NCBI RefSeq assembly: GCF_002150005.2
Contig: NZ_MSPP01000004.1
Span: forward strand, 162,180 to 226,179
From: Marivivens niveibacter
GTDB taxonomy: Bacteria > Pseudomonadota > Alphaproteobacteria > Rhodobacterales > Rhodobacteraceae
Reading direction: 5' to 3'
Length of the DNA stretch: 64,000 nt
Shown here: positions 18,303-27,266 of the stretch, piece after piece
How positions within the stretch are numbered: position 1 is the first letter of the stretch
Layout of the letters: every line of letters starts with the position of its first letter
Program-made: the position numbers and the translations under genes
Notes under the pieces: model-generated
The model's input: only the letters and a program-made list of their open reading frames with translations
Told to the model about the DNA's origin: nothing
Databases searched by the model: none

Positions 18303-18935
18303 ATGCCCAAACCAGATCCCTTTGGCTTTGACATGTCTGTGTCAGCCGCAAAAAAGAAAAATCCTCGTGGTCGCCGTGGAATGTCCGGCGCTGTGGAATC
18401 ATCAAACCGTCAGTGTGACCACGAAGGTTGCGAAGAGGCCGGAAAATACCGCGCGCCCAAATCGCCCGATGTTTTGGATGAATTCCTGTGGTTCTGCAAA
18501 GAACACATTCGCGAATATAACCTGAAATGGAATTTCTTTGACGGCACAACCGAAGCCGAGCTGAATGCCCAGATGACCAAAGACAAGGTTTGGGAACGTG
18601 ACACCAAGCCGTTTAAGAAATCGGTCGAAGAAAAAGCATGGGCCCGTCTGGGTATTGATGACGCGCATCAGGTTCTAGGTGGCAACGCGACCCGCAATCC
18701 GGCCAAAAACGGTGGTGCGACCCGCCGTCTGCCTGCGACCGAACGTCGTGCGCTAGAGGTTCTGGACGCCAAAGATACCATGACCAAGGCCGAAATTCGC
18801 AAGATTTACAAAGCGTTGATCAAAGTTCTACACCCAGACATGAACGGCGGCGACCGTAGCCAAGAAGAACAGCTGGGCGAAGTTGTCTGGGCATGGGACC
18901 AGATCAAAGTCAGCCGCAGTTTCAAAGACAAGTAA
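18303..18935 (+). CDS. J-domain (DnaJ-like) protein
   Basis: The 210-residue product has an unusual N-terminal region with a CDHEGCEEAGKYRAP segment and a C near WFCKEHI, suggestive of a small metal site. The J domain lies at the C-terminus (about residues 147-205): ALEVLDAKDTMTKAEIRKIY, KALIKVLHPDMNGGD, with the HPD motif needed to stimulate DnaK ATPase. It is likely a specialised co-chaperone. It lies upstream of cobS, separated by an opposite-strand membrane-protein gene whose stop abuts this stop. Confidence 0.9.
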   Translation: MPKPDPFGFDMSVSAAKKKNPRGRRGMSGAVESSNRQCDHEGCEEAGKYRAPKSPDVLDEFLWFCKEHIREYNLKWNFFDGTTEAELNAQMTKDKVWERDTKPFKKSVEEKAWARLGIDDAHQVLGGNATRNPAKNGGATRRLPATERRALEVLDAKDTMTKAEIRKIYKALIKVLHPDMNGGDRSQEEQLGEVVWAWDQIKVSRSFKDK

Positions 18936-19436
18936 TTATTGCAGGCGGGCGAACAGGCGATCTTGTTCCGTCCGCCAGCACCGCATCATCAGATGCACAG
19001 ACCATAGGCCCGCGATCCACATCGACGCCGTCCAGGGTGACCCGATAATCAGCATTACAATGGCAAATGGCCCAAACATTGTACCGAATATCGGTAGCAT
19101 GAATGATCCCGCGATCAGGCCGACCAGTGCGGTAAACCACAGACCGCCTAAAATCGCCTTTCCCGCGCCCCTTACGCCACAATGACCGAACAGGTCGCTG
19201 GATATACGCAGCGCCATGTATCCGCCCGACAACGATACAGCGACGATCCAGATGCGATATTGGACCCATGCGTGATCAGCACCAAAGGTATCAATTGCCT
19301 GTAGACCCATGATTGCGCTTAGCGCGACGGACGTGACAAAGGCGCCAACAAGGTTGCGGTCACCTGTTGTCAGCGGAACAAACCCCTGAAGGTTTGAGAT
19401 GGTCGGGGCGACCCTATGGCGCAAATTCCAGTCCAT
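18936..19436 (-). CDS. Hypothetical multi-pass membrane protein
   Basis: The 166-residue protein has about four hydrophobic helices (roughly residues 30-48, 60-80, 96-118 and 122-146) and a basic tail. I do not recognise a family. It ends directly against the convergent J-domain gene with no spacer, and its start is 175 bp from the divergent cobS. Confidence 0.65.
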   Translation of the reverse strand: MDWNLRHRVAPTISNLQGFVPLTTGDRNLVGAFVTSVALSAIMGLQAIDTFGADHAWVQYRIWIVAVSLSGGYMALRISSDLFGHCGVRGAGKAILGGLWFTALVGLIAGSFMLPIFGTMFGPFAIVMLIIGSPWTASMWIAGLWSVHLMMRCWRTEQDRLFARLQ

Positions 19437-19611
19437 TTCGCTTTTCAGTGACAGATTGGTCGGTCAACTGCGACCAAAATCTTAGAAACGGACTGTTTCA
19501 CCTTTGCGACCATTCGCGCAGGATACGGAAAACATGACGATGCCCCCTTTTACTTGGCGCACTTACAGCTATGTTGCTGCCAAGGATATTTGAGACGCAA
19601 GGAAGGTTGAA

Positions 19612-20583
19612 ATGCTCGACCAAAACGCAAAGCCGACTGAAGAAATCGATGTTCGCGAAGTCTTTGGCATCGACAGCAATATGAAGATCAAAGGCTTTGC
19701 CGAACGTACCGACCGCGTTCCTGCCATCGATCCAACCTATAAATTTGACCGCGACACGACTTTGGCCATTTTGGCTGGTTTCGGCTACAACCGACGCGTG
19801 ATGGTTCAGGGCTACCACGGCACAGGTAAATCGACTCACATCGAACAGGTCGCTGCCCGCCTGAATTGGCCGACCGTGCGCGTCAACCTGGACAGCCACA
19901 TTTCCCGTATCGACCTGATCGGCAAAGATGCGATCAAACTGAAAGACGGCAAACAGGTCACTGAATTCCACGAAGGCATCCTGCCTTGGGCGCTGCGCAA
20001 CCCGACCGCGATCGTGTTTGACGAATACGACGCTGGCCGTGCAGACGTTATGTTTGTGATCCAGCGCGTTCTGGAAACCGATGGTAAACTGACCCTGCTG
20101 GATCAGAACGAAATCATCACGCCGAACCCATTCTTCCGCCTGTTCGCCACTGCGAACACCGTTGGTCTGGGCGACACCACCGGCCTGTACCACGGCACCC
20201 AGCAAATCAACCAAGCCCAGATGGACCGTTGGTCGCTGGTCGCCACGTTGAACTACCTGTCGCATGACGCAGAATCGGCGATCATCCTGTCCAAGGCGCC
20301 GCACTACAACAACGAAGAAGGCCGCAAAACCATCAGCCAGATGGTCACCGTTGCCGATCTGACCCGTACCGCATTCATGAACGGCGACCTGTCGACCGTT
20401 ATGTCGCCGCGTACCGTGATCGCTTGGGCGCAGAACGCTGAAATCTTCCGTGATGTTGGTTATGCGTTCCGACTCACCTTTATGAACAAATGTGATGAAC
20501 TGGAACGCCAGACCGTCGCAGAGTTTTTCCAGCGCTGCTTCGATCAGGAACTGCCTGAAAGTGCGGCAAGCATCGCGATCTAA
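19612..20583 (+). CDS. cobS: Aerobic cobaltochelatase subunit CobS
   Basis: The 323-residue AAA+ ATPase works with CobT as the chaperone motor that lets CobN insert Co2+ into hydrogenobyrinic acid a,c-diamide in the aerobic cobalamin pathway. Walker A is GYHGTGKST (residues 67-75), Walker B is [10 protein letters not shown], and sensor-like residues follow in [16 protein letters not shown] precedes the ATG. cobT follows after a 129-codon gene. cobN is not in the window. A terminator-like hairpin after cobS suggests that cobT has at least partly separate expression. Confidence 0.96.
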   Translation: MLDQNAKPTEEIDVREVFGIDSNMKIKGFAERTDRVPAIDPTYKFDRDTTLAILAGFGYNRRVMVQGYHGTGKSTHIEQVAARLNWPTVRVNLDSHISRIDLIGKDAIKLKDGKQVTEFHEGILPWALRNPTAIVFDEYDAGRADVMFVIQRVLETDGKLTLLDQNEIITPNPFFRLFATANTVGLGDTTGLYHGTQQINQAQMDRWSLVATLNYLSHDAESAIILSKAPHYNNEEGRKTISQMVTVADLTRTAFMNGDLSTVMSPRTVIAWAQNAEIFRDVGYAFRLTFMNKCDELERQTVAEFFQRCFDQELPESAASIAI

Positions 20584-20610
20584 AACACTTGATCAGAACA
20601 AAATCTCAGA

Positions 20611-20643
20611 ACGGCCTACACTTTCGGGTGTGGGCCGTTTTCC
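20611..20643 (+). terminator. Intrinsic terminator after cobS
   Basis: An 11-bp stem with one G-U pair, ACGGCCTACAC (20611-20621)/GTGTGGGCCGT (20628-20638), with loop TTTCGG, is followed by TTTTCC. Confidence 0.8.
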
Positions 20644-20726
20644 GTTTGGATCGCCCCACGGGTGCAGGCGGATAGCCACAGCACGTTTACGTTGATTGAC
20701 ATAAAAATGTCATGTTTGCTTAAAAC

Positions 20727-21116
20727 ATGACCACTTTGAAAACTCTCTTAGTGACCCTTTTGTGGCTAACAATGACGACCCCATCACAAGCCGCAACCGC
20801 GATGTCCGAAGACCCTTTGCGTCTGTTCGCGACCTGCTCTGGTCGGCTATCAGCCCATTGGGAACATCAGTGGTTGGCACAGGATTTGGAACCGCAGATC
20901 GAACAATCACAGCGCGACCAAATGAATGCGCTCATTTACACTCTGCTTAGCGACGAAACCGCGTCGGACGTTTTGAACTGGCGGATCAATGCGAAACACG
21001 CACATGCCCGCCTGCTGTCCCAAGCAAGTTTTTCATTTGATGCCGAAGCAGCGGAATGGGCGTTAAAACGTGCCCAAGAAGAGGTGGAATCCTGCCTTGG
21101 TCTGATGCTGAACTGA
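20727..21116 (+). CDS. Hypothetical exported protein between cobS and cobT
   Basis: The 129-residue product has a clear signal peptide (MTTLKTLLVTLLWLTMTTPSQAA), so the mature protein of about 105 residues should be periplasmic. Two Cys (CSGRL and SCLGLM) could form a disulfide. The mature part is mostly helical and charged. I do not recognise a family. It lies after the cobS terminator and 62 bp before cobT. A cobalt-related role would rest only on position. Confidence 0.7.
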   Translation: MTTLKTLLVTLLWLTMTTPSQAATAMSEDPLRLFATCSGRLSAHWEHQWLAQDLEPQIEQSQRDQMNALIYTLLSDETASDVLNWRINAKHAHARLLSQASFSFDAEAAEWALKRAQEEVESCLGLMLN

Positions 21117-21178
21117 CATCCCCCACTGGTCATTAGATATATCGCGGTCTAGATTACCCCCGACGACAAAGTTGGACC

Positions 21179-23056
21179 GTGAAGATGAAGCAATCAGACA
21201 ACCCCGCCGACCCGTTCAAAAAGGCATTGGTCGAAGCGACCAAGGTCATGGCGGATGATGCCGAATTGTCGGTCAACTTTACCGTTGATCCTCCGGGTTT
21301 GACCAAAGATTCCATGCGCCTACCGCAGGTCAGCCGCCGCATGACCAAAGCCGAGGTTCTGCTGGCCCGCGGCACCGCCGATGCGCTGGCGCTGCGCCAT
21401 AAATTCCACGACCCGTCGGTTGCGGCCCGCTATGCGCCGCAAGGCCAATTGGCGCGCGATATTTTCGACGCCATGGAAATCGCCCGCACCGAAGCCGTCG
21501 GCGCAAAATACATGCCAGGCACGGCCAGCAACATCGACGCCAAAATCGACGTCGAGGCATCGCGCAAAGGCTATGACCAGATCACCAACATGAGCGAGGC
21601 CCCGCTGGCCGTCGCGGCGGGTTACCTGATCCGTCATTTGGCCACAGGTCGTCCGCTGCCCAAAGGCGCGGACAACGTGATGGAGCTATGGCGCGGCTAT
21701 ATCGAAGATCAGGCTGGCGGCACCTTGGAAAATCTGGCTGAAACGCTGGACGACCAAAAGGAGTTCGCAAAATTCGCTCGCCAAATCATCGACGATCTGG
21801 GTTATGGCGATCAGCTGGGCGATGATCCCGATCAAGAAGACGATCAAGATGACGGTGCCGAAGAAGACGCCGAAGAAGAAGAAAACCCAGATTCCACCGG
21901 CGAGGATGAACAAGAGGATCAAGAATCCGAAGCATCCCCCGAACAACAACAAGAACAGCAACAGGACCAGCAACAGGCCCAAGTCAGCGCCGATGACATG
22001 GCCGAAGACGAGCTGAGCGAAGAGACCGAGATGCCAGAGGGCGAAGCCCCGATGGATCCGCCCCCTCCTCCGCCTGTGTCGGATGCGGACCCTGATTATC
22101 AGGTGTTCAATACCGAATTCGACGAAGAGGTCGGCGCAGAAGATTTGGCCGAACCCGCCGAATTGGAACGCCTGCGCGCCTATCTGGACCAGCAGCTAGA
22201 ACCGCTAAAGGGTGCTGTTTCGCGCCTTGCCAACAAACTGCAACGCCGCCTACAGGCGCAGCAAAGCCGCAGTTGGGAATTCGACCGCGAAGAAGGCATT
22301 TTGGACGCGGGCCGATTGGCGCGTGTGGTTGCGAACCCGACGACTCCGCTGTCGTTCAAAATCGAAAAAGACACCGAATTCCGCGATACCGTTGTGACGC
22401 TTTTGCTGGATAACTCGGGTTCGATGCGAGGTCGCCCGATTTCCATCGCCGCGATCTGTGCCGACGTTCTGGCCCGCACGCTCGAACGCTGCGCGGTCAA
22501 GGTCGAGGTGCTGGGTTTCACCACCAAAGCGTGGAAAGGCGGCCAATCGCGTGAACAATGGCTGAATAACGGACGGCCTTTGCAGCCAGGTCGCCTGAAC
22601 GACCTGCGCCACATCATTTATAAATCTGCAGACGCCCCAATGCGCCGCACCCGCGATAATCTGGGCCTCATGATGAAAGAGGGCCTGCTAAAAGAAAATA
22701 TCGATGGCGAGGCTTTGGAATGGGCGCACCGCCGCATCATGGCGCGTCCTGAACAGCGCAAAATCCTGATGGTGATTTCCGATGGCGCGCCCGTTGACGA
22801 TTCCACCCTATCGGTGAACCCAGCCAACTATCTGGAAAAACACCTGCGCGATGTGATCGACATGGTCGAAAAACGCAAAGCGGTCGAACTGATCGCTATC
22901 GGCATCGGCCACGACGTGACCCGCTATTACGACCGCGCGGTCACCATCACAGACGCAGACCAATTGGCTGGTGCGATCACCGAACAATTGGCCAGCCTGT
23001 TTGACAGCGACCCGCGCGCCCGTGCCCGAGTGATGGGCATGAAACGCGCCGGTTAA
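21179..23056 (+). CDS. cobT: Aerobic cobaltochelatase subunit CobT
   Basis: The 625-residue partner of CobS. The N-terminal half is followed by a highly acidic, Gln-rich linker (about residues 215-305, with [16 protein letters not shown] and a Gln-repeat run), then a proline patch, and a C-terminal von Willebrand A domain whose MIDAS motif DNSGSM starts at about residue 410, as in the integrin-like chelatase subunits. I use the GTG at 21179; an ATG two codons later (21185) is equally possible because no strong Shine-Dalgarno is visible for either. It ends 27 bp before the M24 peptidase gene. Confidence 0.95.
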   Translation: MKMKQSDNPADPFKKALVEATKVMADDAELSVNFTVDPPGLTKDSMRLPQVSRRMTKAEVLLARGTADALALRHKFHDPSVAARYAPQGQLARDIFDAMEIARTEAVGAKYMPGTASNIDAKIDVEASRKGYDQITNMSEAPLAVAAGYLIRHLATGRPLPKGADNVMELWRGYIEDQAGGTLENLAETLDDQKEFAKFARQIIDDLGYGDQLGDDPDQEDDQDDGAEEDAEEEENPDSTGEDEQEDQESEASPEQQQEQQQDQQQAQVSADDMAEDELSEETEMPEGEAPMDPPPPPPVSDADPDYQVFNTEFDEEVGAEDLAEPAELERLRAYLDQQLEPLKGAVSRLANKLQRRLQAQQSRSWEFDREEGILDAGRLARVVANPTTPLSFKIEKDTEFRDTVVTLLLDNSGSMRGRPISIAAICADVLARTLERCAVKVEVLGFTTKAWKGGQSREQWLNNGRPLQPGRLNDLRHIIYKSADAPMRRTRDNLGLMMKEGLLKENIDGEALEWAHRRIMARPEQRKILMVISDGAPVDDSTLSVNPANYLEKHLRDVIDMVEKRKAVELIAIGIGHDVTRYYDRAVTITDADQLAGAITEQLASLFDSDPRARARVMGMKRAG

Positions 23057-23083
23057 TCCCTATTCAGAAAGGAACGCGTAACC

Positions 23084-24859
23084 GTGTTTCAAACATTTGA
23101 TGTGCCGTTTTCTGGCGACCAAGGTCCATCGCGTTTGGCGGCGCTGCGTGCACAAATCGTAGATCATGACATAGACGGGTTTCTGGTCCCGCGCAGTGAT
23201 AAATATATGGGCGAATATGTTGCCCCCTGCGATGAACGTTTGGCGTGGCTGACCGGATTTACAGGGTCTGCAGGTTTCGCTGCGATCCTGCCTGATATTG
23301 CCGGCGTGTTCGTGGATGGCCGCTATCGTTTGCAGGTCCGCGATCAGGTTGCCGATGTGTTCACGCCCGTCGACTGGCCAGAGATCACACTGGCAGGTTG
23401 GCTGAACGAACATGCGCCGTCTGCGGTGATCGGCATAGACCCTTGGCTGCACACCGTTCGTGATGTCGACGCCCTGCGCCAAACCGCAAAGAATGTGACG
23501 TTGAAATACGTGCCGAATTTGGTTGATGCCATTTGGACAGATCGCCCAGATGCACCTATTGCGGCGTTTTTTGCCCAACCACTGGAATATGCTGGCGAAG
23601 ATCACGCATCCAAACGCACGCGCATCGCCGCAGAGTTGCGGGATTCAAATATTCGAGCAGCCGTGCTGACGCAGCCTGATTCAATCGCATGGCTGTTGAA
23701 CATTCGTGGCGCAGACATTCACCATAATCCCGTCCCACAAAGCTTTGCCCTGCTATTCGCAGACGGTACATGTCACCTATTCTGTGACCCAGCCAAAACA
23801 GCGGAAATAGTGGACCATTTGGGGCCAGACATCGCCGTCCTGCCGCAAAACGGATTTATTGCATCGCTCGCTGATCTGGACGGCCCAGTATTGATCGATC
23901 CAGCGACTTGCCCCGACATTGTCCGCAGTAGCTTGGGTGATATTGCGCAGTTTGGCAGCGATCCATGCGTTCTGCCAAAGGCCCGTAAAAACGCTGCTGA
24001 ATTGCAAGGCGCGCGGGACGCACATTTGCGCGATGCTGTTGCGATGTGCCAGTTCCTGCATTGGTTAGACGGTGCCTCGGGCATCACGGAAATCGATGTG
24101 GTCAGCAAACTGGAATCATTCCGCCGCGATACCAACGCGCTGCGCGACATTTCCTTTGATACTATCGCCGGATCGGGCCCGAATGGTGCCGTGATCCACT
24201 ACCGCGTGACCCATGATACAAACCGCCAACTGCAAGACGGAGATCTGATCGTTGTGGACAGCGGCGGTCAGTATATCGATGGAACAACAGATATCACGCG
24301 CACGGTCGCCATTGGCACTGTGGGCGATGACGAACGCGATTGTTACACCCGTGTCCTACAGGGCATGATAGCGGTCAGTCGCGCCCGTTTTCCGCACGGC
24401 GTTGGCGGCAATCACTTGGATGCACTAGCGCGAGCGCCGCTTTGGATGGCAGGGCTGGATTACGATCACGGAACCGGACACGGCGTAGGATCGTTCCTCT
24501 GCGTTCACGAAGGCCCCCAAGGCCTGTCTCGCCGAGCAGAGACCCCGTTGACCGAAGGAATGATCCTTTCTAACGAACCGGGCTATTATCGCGCTGGCGC
24601 CTTTGGTATACGCATCGAGAACCTGATCGCCGTGCACCCAGCGTCGCAGCTAGACACGGGCGATGCACACCGCAGTCAGCTGTGTTTTGAAACGCTGACT
24701 TGGGTTCCTTTCGATCGGCGGTTGATTAACACCGCCATGTTGTCCCGCGACGAATTGACGTGGATTAACAGTTATCACGCGACGGTACTGGACAAGGTTG
24801 GACCAAACCTGTCACCTGCCGTCAAAGTCTGGCTAGAGGCAGCCTGTGAGCCGCTTTGA
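23084..24859 (+). CDS. Aminopeptidase P family (M24B, Xaa-Pro) metallopeptidase
   Basis: The 591-residue protein has two creatinase-like N-terminal domains and a C-terminal pita-bread M24 domain. The dinuclear metal ligands are visible: Asp in VVDSGGQY and in GTTDITRT, His in GTGHGVGSF, Glu in LSNEPGYY and Glu in GIRIENL. The length matches the long, eukaryote-like X-prolyl aminopeptidases that cleave an N-terminal residue before proline. The start is a GTG preceded by AGAAAGGAACG. It follows cobT closely and may be read through from it. Confidence 0.93.
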   Translation: MFQTFDVPFSGDQGPSRLAALRAQIVDHDIDGFLVPRSDKYMGEYVAPCDERLAWLTGFTGSAGFAAILPDIAGVFVDGRYRLQVRDQVADVFTPVDWPEITLAGWLNEHAPSAVIGIDPWLHTVRDVDALRQTAKNVTLKYVPNLVDAIWTDRPDAPIAAFFAQPLEYAGEDHASKRTRIAAELRDSNIRAAVLTQPDSIAWLLNIRGADIHHNPVPQSFALLFADGTCHLFCDPAKTAEIVDHLGPDIAVLPQNGFIASLADLDGPVLIDPATCPDIVRSSLGDIAQFGSDPCVLPKARKNAAELQGARDAHLRDAVAMCQFLHWLDGASGITEIDVVSKLESFRRDTNALRDISFDTIAGSGPNGAVIHYRVTHDTNRQLQDGDLIVVDSGGQYIDGTTDITRTVAIGTVGDDERDCYTRVLQGMIAVSRARFPHGVGGNHLDALARAPLWMAGLDYDHGTGHGVGSFLCVHEGPQGLSRRAETPLTEGMILSNEPGYYRAGAFGIRIENLIAVHPASQLDTGDAHRSQLCFETLTWVPFDRRLINTAMLSRDELTWINSYHATVLDKVGPNLSPAVKVWLEAACEPL

Positions 24860-24920
24860 CGCCTGATTGTCATATGTCGCCGCTATTGTGGCGGCAAAAG
24901 TTTTTATAGGAGGAGCCGAC

Positions 24921-25262
24921 ATGGCCGATCACATCACCATCCGTCCAGCTGGCGGAACCTGGGTCGTGCGCGCCGGTGGCGCAGTGTTGGGGGAAAGCTC
25001 GGACGCGCTAGAATTGATCGAAGGCGACATGGCGCCTGTTATCTATTTCCCGCGTAGCGATATTGCTATGGCATTTCTGGACGCATCGGACGCGACCAGC
25101 CACTGCCCATACAAAGGCGATGCCAAATATTTCAACATCGTTGCCAAATCTGGGCCGATCAAAGATGCTGCATGGACCTATGAAACGCCGTCTGAAAATG
25201 TCGCGCAGATCAAAGACTATCTGGCGTTCTACACCAGCAAAGTTGCTGTCGAACAAGTCTAA
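24921..25262 (+). CDS. DUF427 domain-containing protein
   Basis: The 113-residue product shows the DUF427 pattern: VVRAGGAVLGES, VIYFPRSDI, then CPYKGDAKYFNI and DAAWTYETP. These small beta-rich proteins occur widely, and their function is unknown. AGGAGGAGCC precedes the ATG at 24921, which is better than the earlier in-frame start. Its TAA overlaps the stop of the convergent CLC gene by four bases. Confidence 0.9.
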   Translation: MADHITIRPAGGTWVVRAGGAVLGESSDALELIEGDMAPVIYFPRSDIAMAFLDASDATSHCPYKGDAKYFNIVAKSGPIKDAAWTYETPSENVAQIKDYLAFYTSKVAVEQV

Positions 25263-26944
25263 GCGTGTTCTTCGGCCGTGACTGCCGACAGGGCACGGTT
25301 AAACGCACGCAACGCATCCACATGAAATAAGGCGCCCTGCACATCTGGTTGGGCGTCTTTTTGCATTTTGACAACGGGAACAAAGCTTTGCCCCGCTGTT
25401 TCAAAAAGCGGCATGGCCGTATCCAGCGTGGCATCAATGTCAACATAAACGCCCTGTTGCACCAGTTCCTGACAGGCATCGATATTTGCGGCGCGCGGAT
25501 GATCGTTTGACCGCATCACCGTGGCAATCGCAAAGGTAGACAACAGATAGGCCTGTGGACCCGCTGCAATCGCGACCCCGCGACGGTTGAGCTGCGTCAG
25601 GAAAAACGACCGTGACACTAATCGCGATGTCAGCGCAGTCGATGCCGCAACAGCCACCAAAACCGCCAAACCTGTCTGCCAATCACCCGTAAATTCAAAC
25701 ACAATCACCGCAGTGGAAATTGGTGCGCCCAGCACGGCCGCCGCAACAGCGCCCATACCCGCCAACGCATAGAGCGTCGCGCTACCTGACATGTCTGGAA
25801 ATAATGCGGTCGCCACCAAACCAAAGGCCAATCCAGATAGTGCGCCAACAACCAAAGAGGGCGAAAAGATTCCCCCGCCCATGCGCCCGCCAAAAGTGAC
25901 AGCCACGGCGATCACCTTGACCACGGTAAAGGTCACAGCTTGCCAGAAAATCAATTGCCCCGCCAACGCATCAGCAGTGATACCGTAGCCGACCCCGATA
26001 ATATGCGGAAATTTCAGCGCAATAACACCCAGTAGCGCGCCAGCAATCGCAGGGCGCAGATACCGCGGGAAACCAAGTTTCCTTTGCAGTTCAGATCCGA
26101 CTGCTTCGGCAAAGAAAATGCTGCGAATGAGGGCGAAACCGACAATACCGGACAAAAGGCCCAGCAAAAGAAAAGCAGGCAGTTCGATATAGAATTCCAG
26201 CGCCGTCGTGGTTGGCAATGTATATTCGGTCACATCGCCTAGAATTATGCGGCTCACAACCGTACCCGCGACAGACGCCACCACAATCGGTGCAAAGGCC
26301 CGAACTGCGAAATGGCGCAGAACGACCTCTAGCGCGAATAACGCACCAGCGATGGGCACGTTAAAGCTCGCCGATACGCCCGCAGCGACAGCACAGCCCA
26401 ATAAATCGCGGCCCGTAATTCCATCTGCATTGAGCCATTTGGCCGCCGTTGTCGACATAACTGCGGCAAGGTGCACGACCGGACCTTCGCGGCCCGATGA
26501 TCCGCCCATGGCCAAGGTTACAAAGCTTGCCACTGCCGAGGCGAGCCCCTCTTTGCGTTCAACGCGGCCGTCGTTCAGGGCAGCGCCCTGAATAACGTCC
26601 GCAACGGCGCGCACCCGACCGTCAGGCGTAAATCGATCCAGAACCAATCCCACGATCAGTCCGCCTACGATTGGGATTAAAATAACCCAAAACCATGACA
26701 AGCTGGCCGCTGACCGATGCAGTGTTTGAATATGGTCGGTTTGGTACAAAAACGATTGCAGAGACTCGATACCAACCCGAAACCCGACGGCAATCAAACC
26801 GCCAGCAATCCCGATGCACAGGGCTACAATCCATAATTTGGCCGCTGTTGGACCACCATGGCGCAATCCACTCCACGCACGCCGAGCGTCATTGACGGAT
26901 ACAGACCAAACGTCACCCCAGAATCGATTGCTGTTTTGCGCCAT
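25259..26944 (-). CDS. CLC-family chloride channel/transporter with C-terminal CBS-like region
   Basis: The 561-residue protein has the CLC membrane core (about residues 30-440): GSSGREGP carries the gating Glu, and GGRMGGGIFSPSLVVGA matches the GxFxP region. The first selectivity motif (GSGIP) is not recognisable; the corresponding stretch reads RFTPDGRVRAVADVI. The last 100 residues resemble a degenerate CBS domain (ELVQQGVYVDIDATLDTAMP). I use the ATG at 26944; a GTG at 26980 would add 12 residues. It probably moves anions, possibly coupled to protons. It is convergent with DUF427. Confidence 0.9.
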   Translation of the reverse strand: MAQNSNRFWGDVWSVSVNDARRAWSGLRHGGPTAAKLWIVALCIGIAGGLIAVGFRVGIESLQSFLYQTDHIQTLHRSAASLSWFWVILIPIVGGLIVGLVLDRFTPDGRVRAVADVIQGAALNDGRVERKEGLASAVASFVTLAMGGSSGREGPVVHLAAVMSTTAAKWLNADGITGRDLLGCAVAAGVSASFNVPIAGALFALEVVLRHFAVRAFAPIVVASVAGTVVSRIILGDVTEYTLPTTTALEFYIELPAFLLLGLLSGIVGFALIRSIFFAEAVGSELQRKLGFPRYLRPAIAGALLGVIALKFPHIIGVGYGITADALAGQLIFWQAVTFTVVKVIAVAVTFGGRMGGGIFSPSLVVGALSGLAFGLVATALFPDMSGSATLYALAGMGAVAAAVLGAPISTAVIVFEFTGDWQTGLAVLVAVAASTALTSRLVSRSFFLTQLNRRGVAIAAGPQAYLLSTFAIATVMRSNDHPRAANIDACQELVQQGVYVDIDATLDTAMPLFETAGQSFVPVVKMQKDAQPDVQGALFHVDALRAFNRALSAVTAEEHA

Positions 26945-27139
26945 ATCCCTGCCCTTTTGCGCGTTAGTTAACCGATTCACATGGCGAAGATCATGACCAA
27001 ACCGACAAATGCCTCATCTTTAAACGGCAATTCGCACAGAAATTAATCAAATTGATCCGTATATTTCTATTCCACCGCGAAAATAGGCCATAACTTTAAC
27101 AAACCGTTACATGTGGATGCTATCGTGAGGGGGTATTGA

Positions 27140-27260
27140 AGAGAACTATTCCTCCTGACCTTCGGGTCCAAAATGAATACTTCGTTCTGACAAGCGTGAG
27201 TGGCTGTTGGTTCATTTTTTCAGAAATATCAGGCGGGCCTTGTGCCCGCCTATTTTCTTT
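27140..27260 (+). ncRNA. Candidate sRNA with UUCG hairpin, exposed CCUCCU and intrinsic terminator
   Basis: In the 322-bp gap between the clc start and the recN end there is no ORF, but the plus strand folds well. AGAAC (27142-27146) pairs with GTTCT (27184-27188). TATTC (27147-27151) pairs with GAATA (27175-27179). An inner GACC-TTCG-GGTC tetraloop hairpin sits at 27157-27168. CCTCCT (27151-27156) is largely unpaired. An 8-bp terminator stem follows at 27231-27251. The terminator's T-run is on the plus strand, although both flanking genes are on the minus strand, which argues for an independent plus-strand transcript. The 5' end is not defined; I found no convincing promoter. Confidence 0.45.
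27231..27260 (+). terminator. Intrinsic terminator of the candidate sRNA
   Basis: Stem AGGCGGGC (27231-27238)/GCCCGCCT (27244-27251) is followed by ATTTTCTTT on the plus strand. On the minus strand the downstream sequence is GATATTTCTG, a poorer tail, though it could still help end recN transcripts. Confidence 0.75.
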
Positions 27261-27266
27261 GAACCG

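Noticed and set aside
19437..21178. Cobalamin riboswitch near cobS or cobT
   Set aside because: The gaps are short and lack the conserved B12-box and the needed multi-helix structure.
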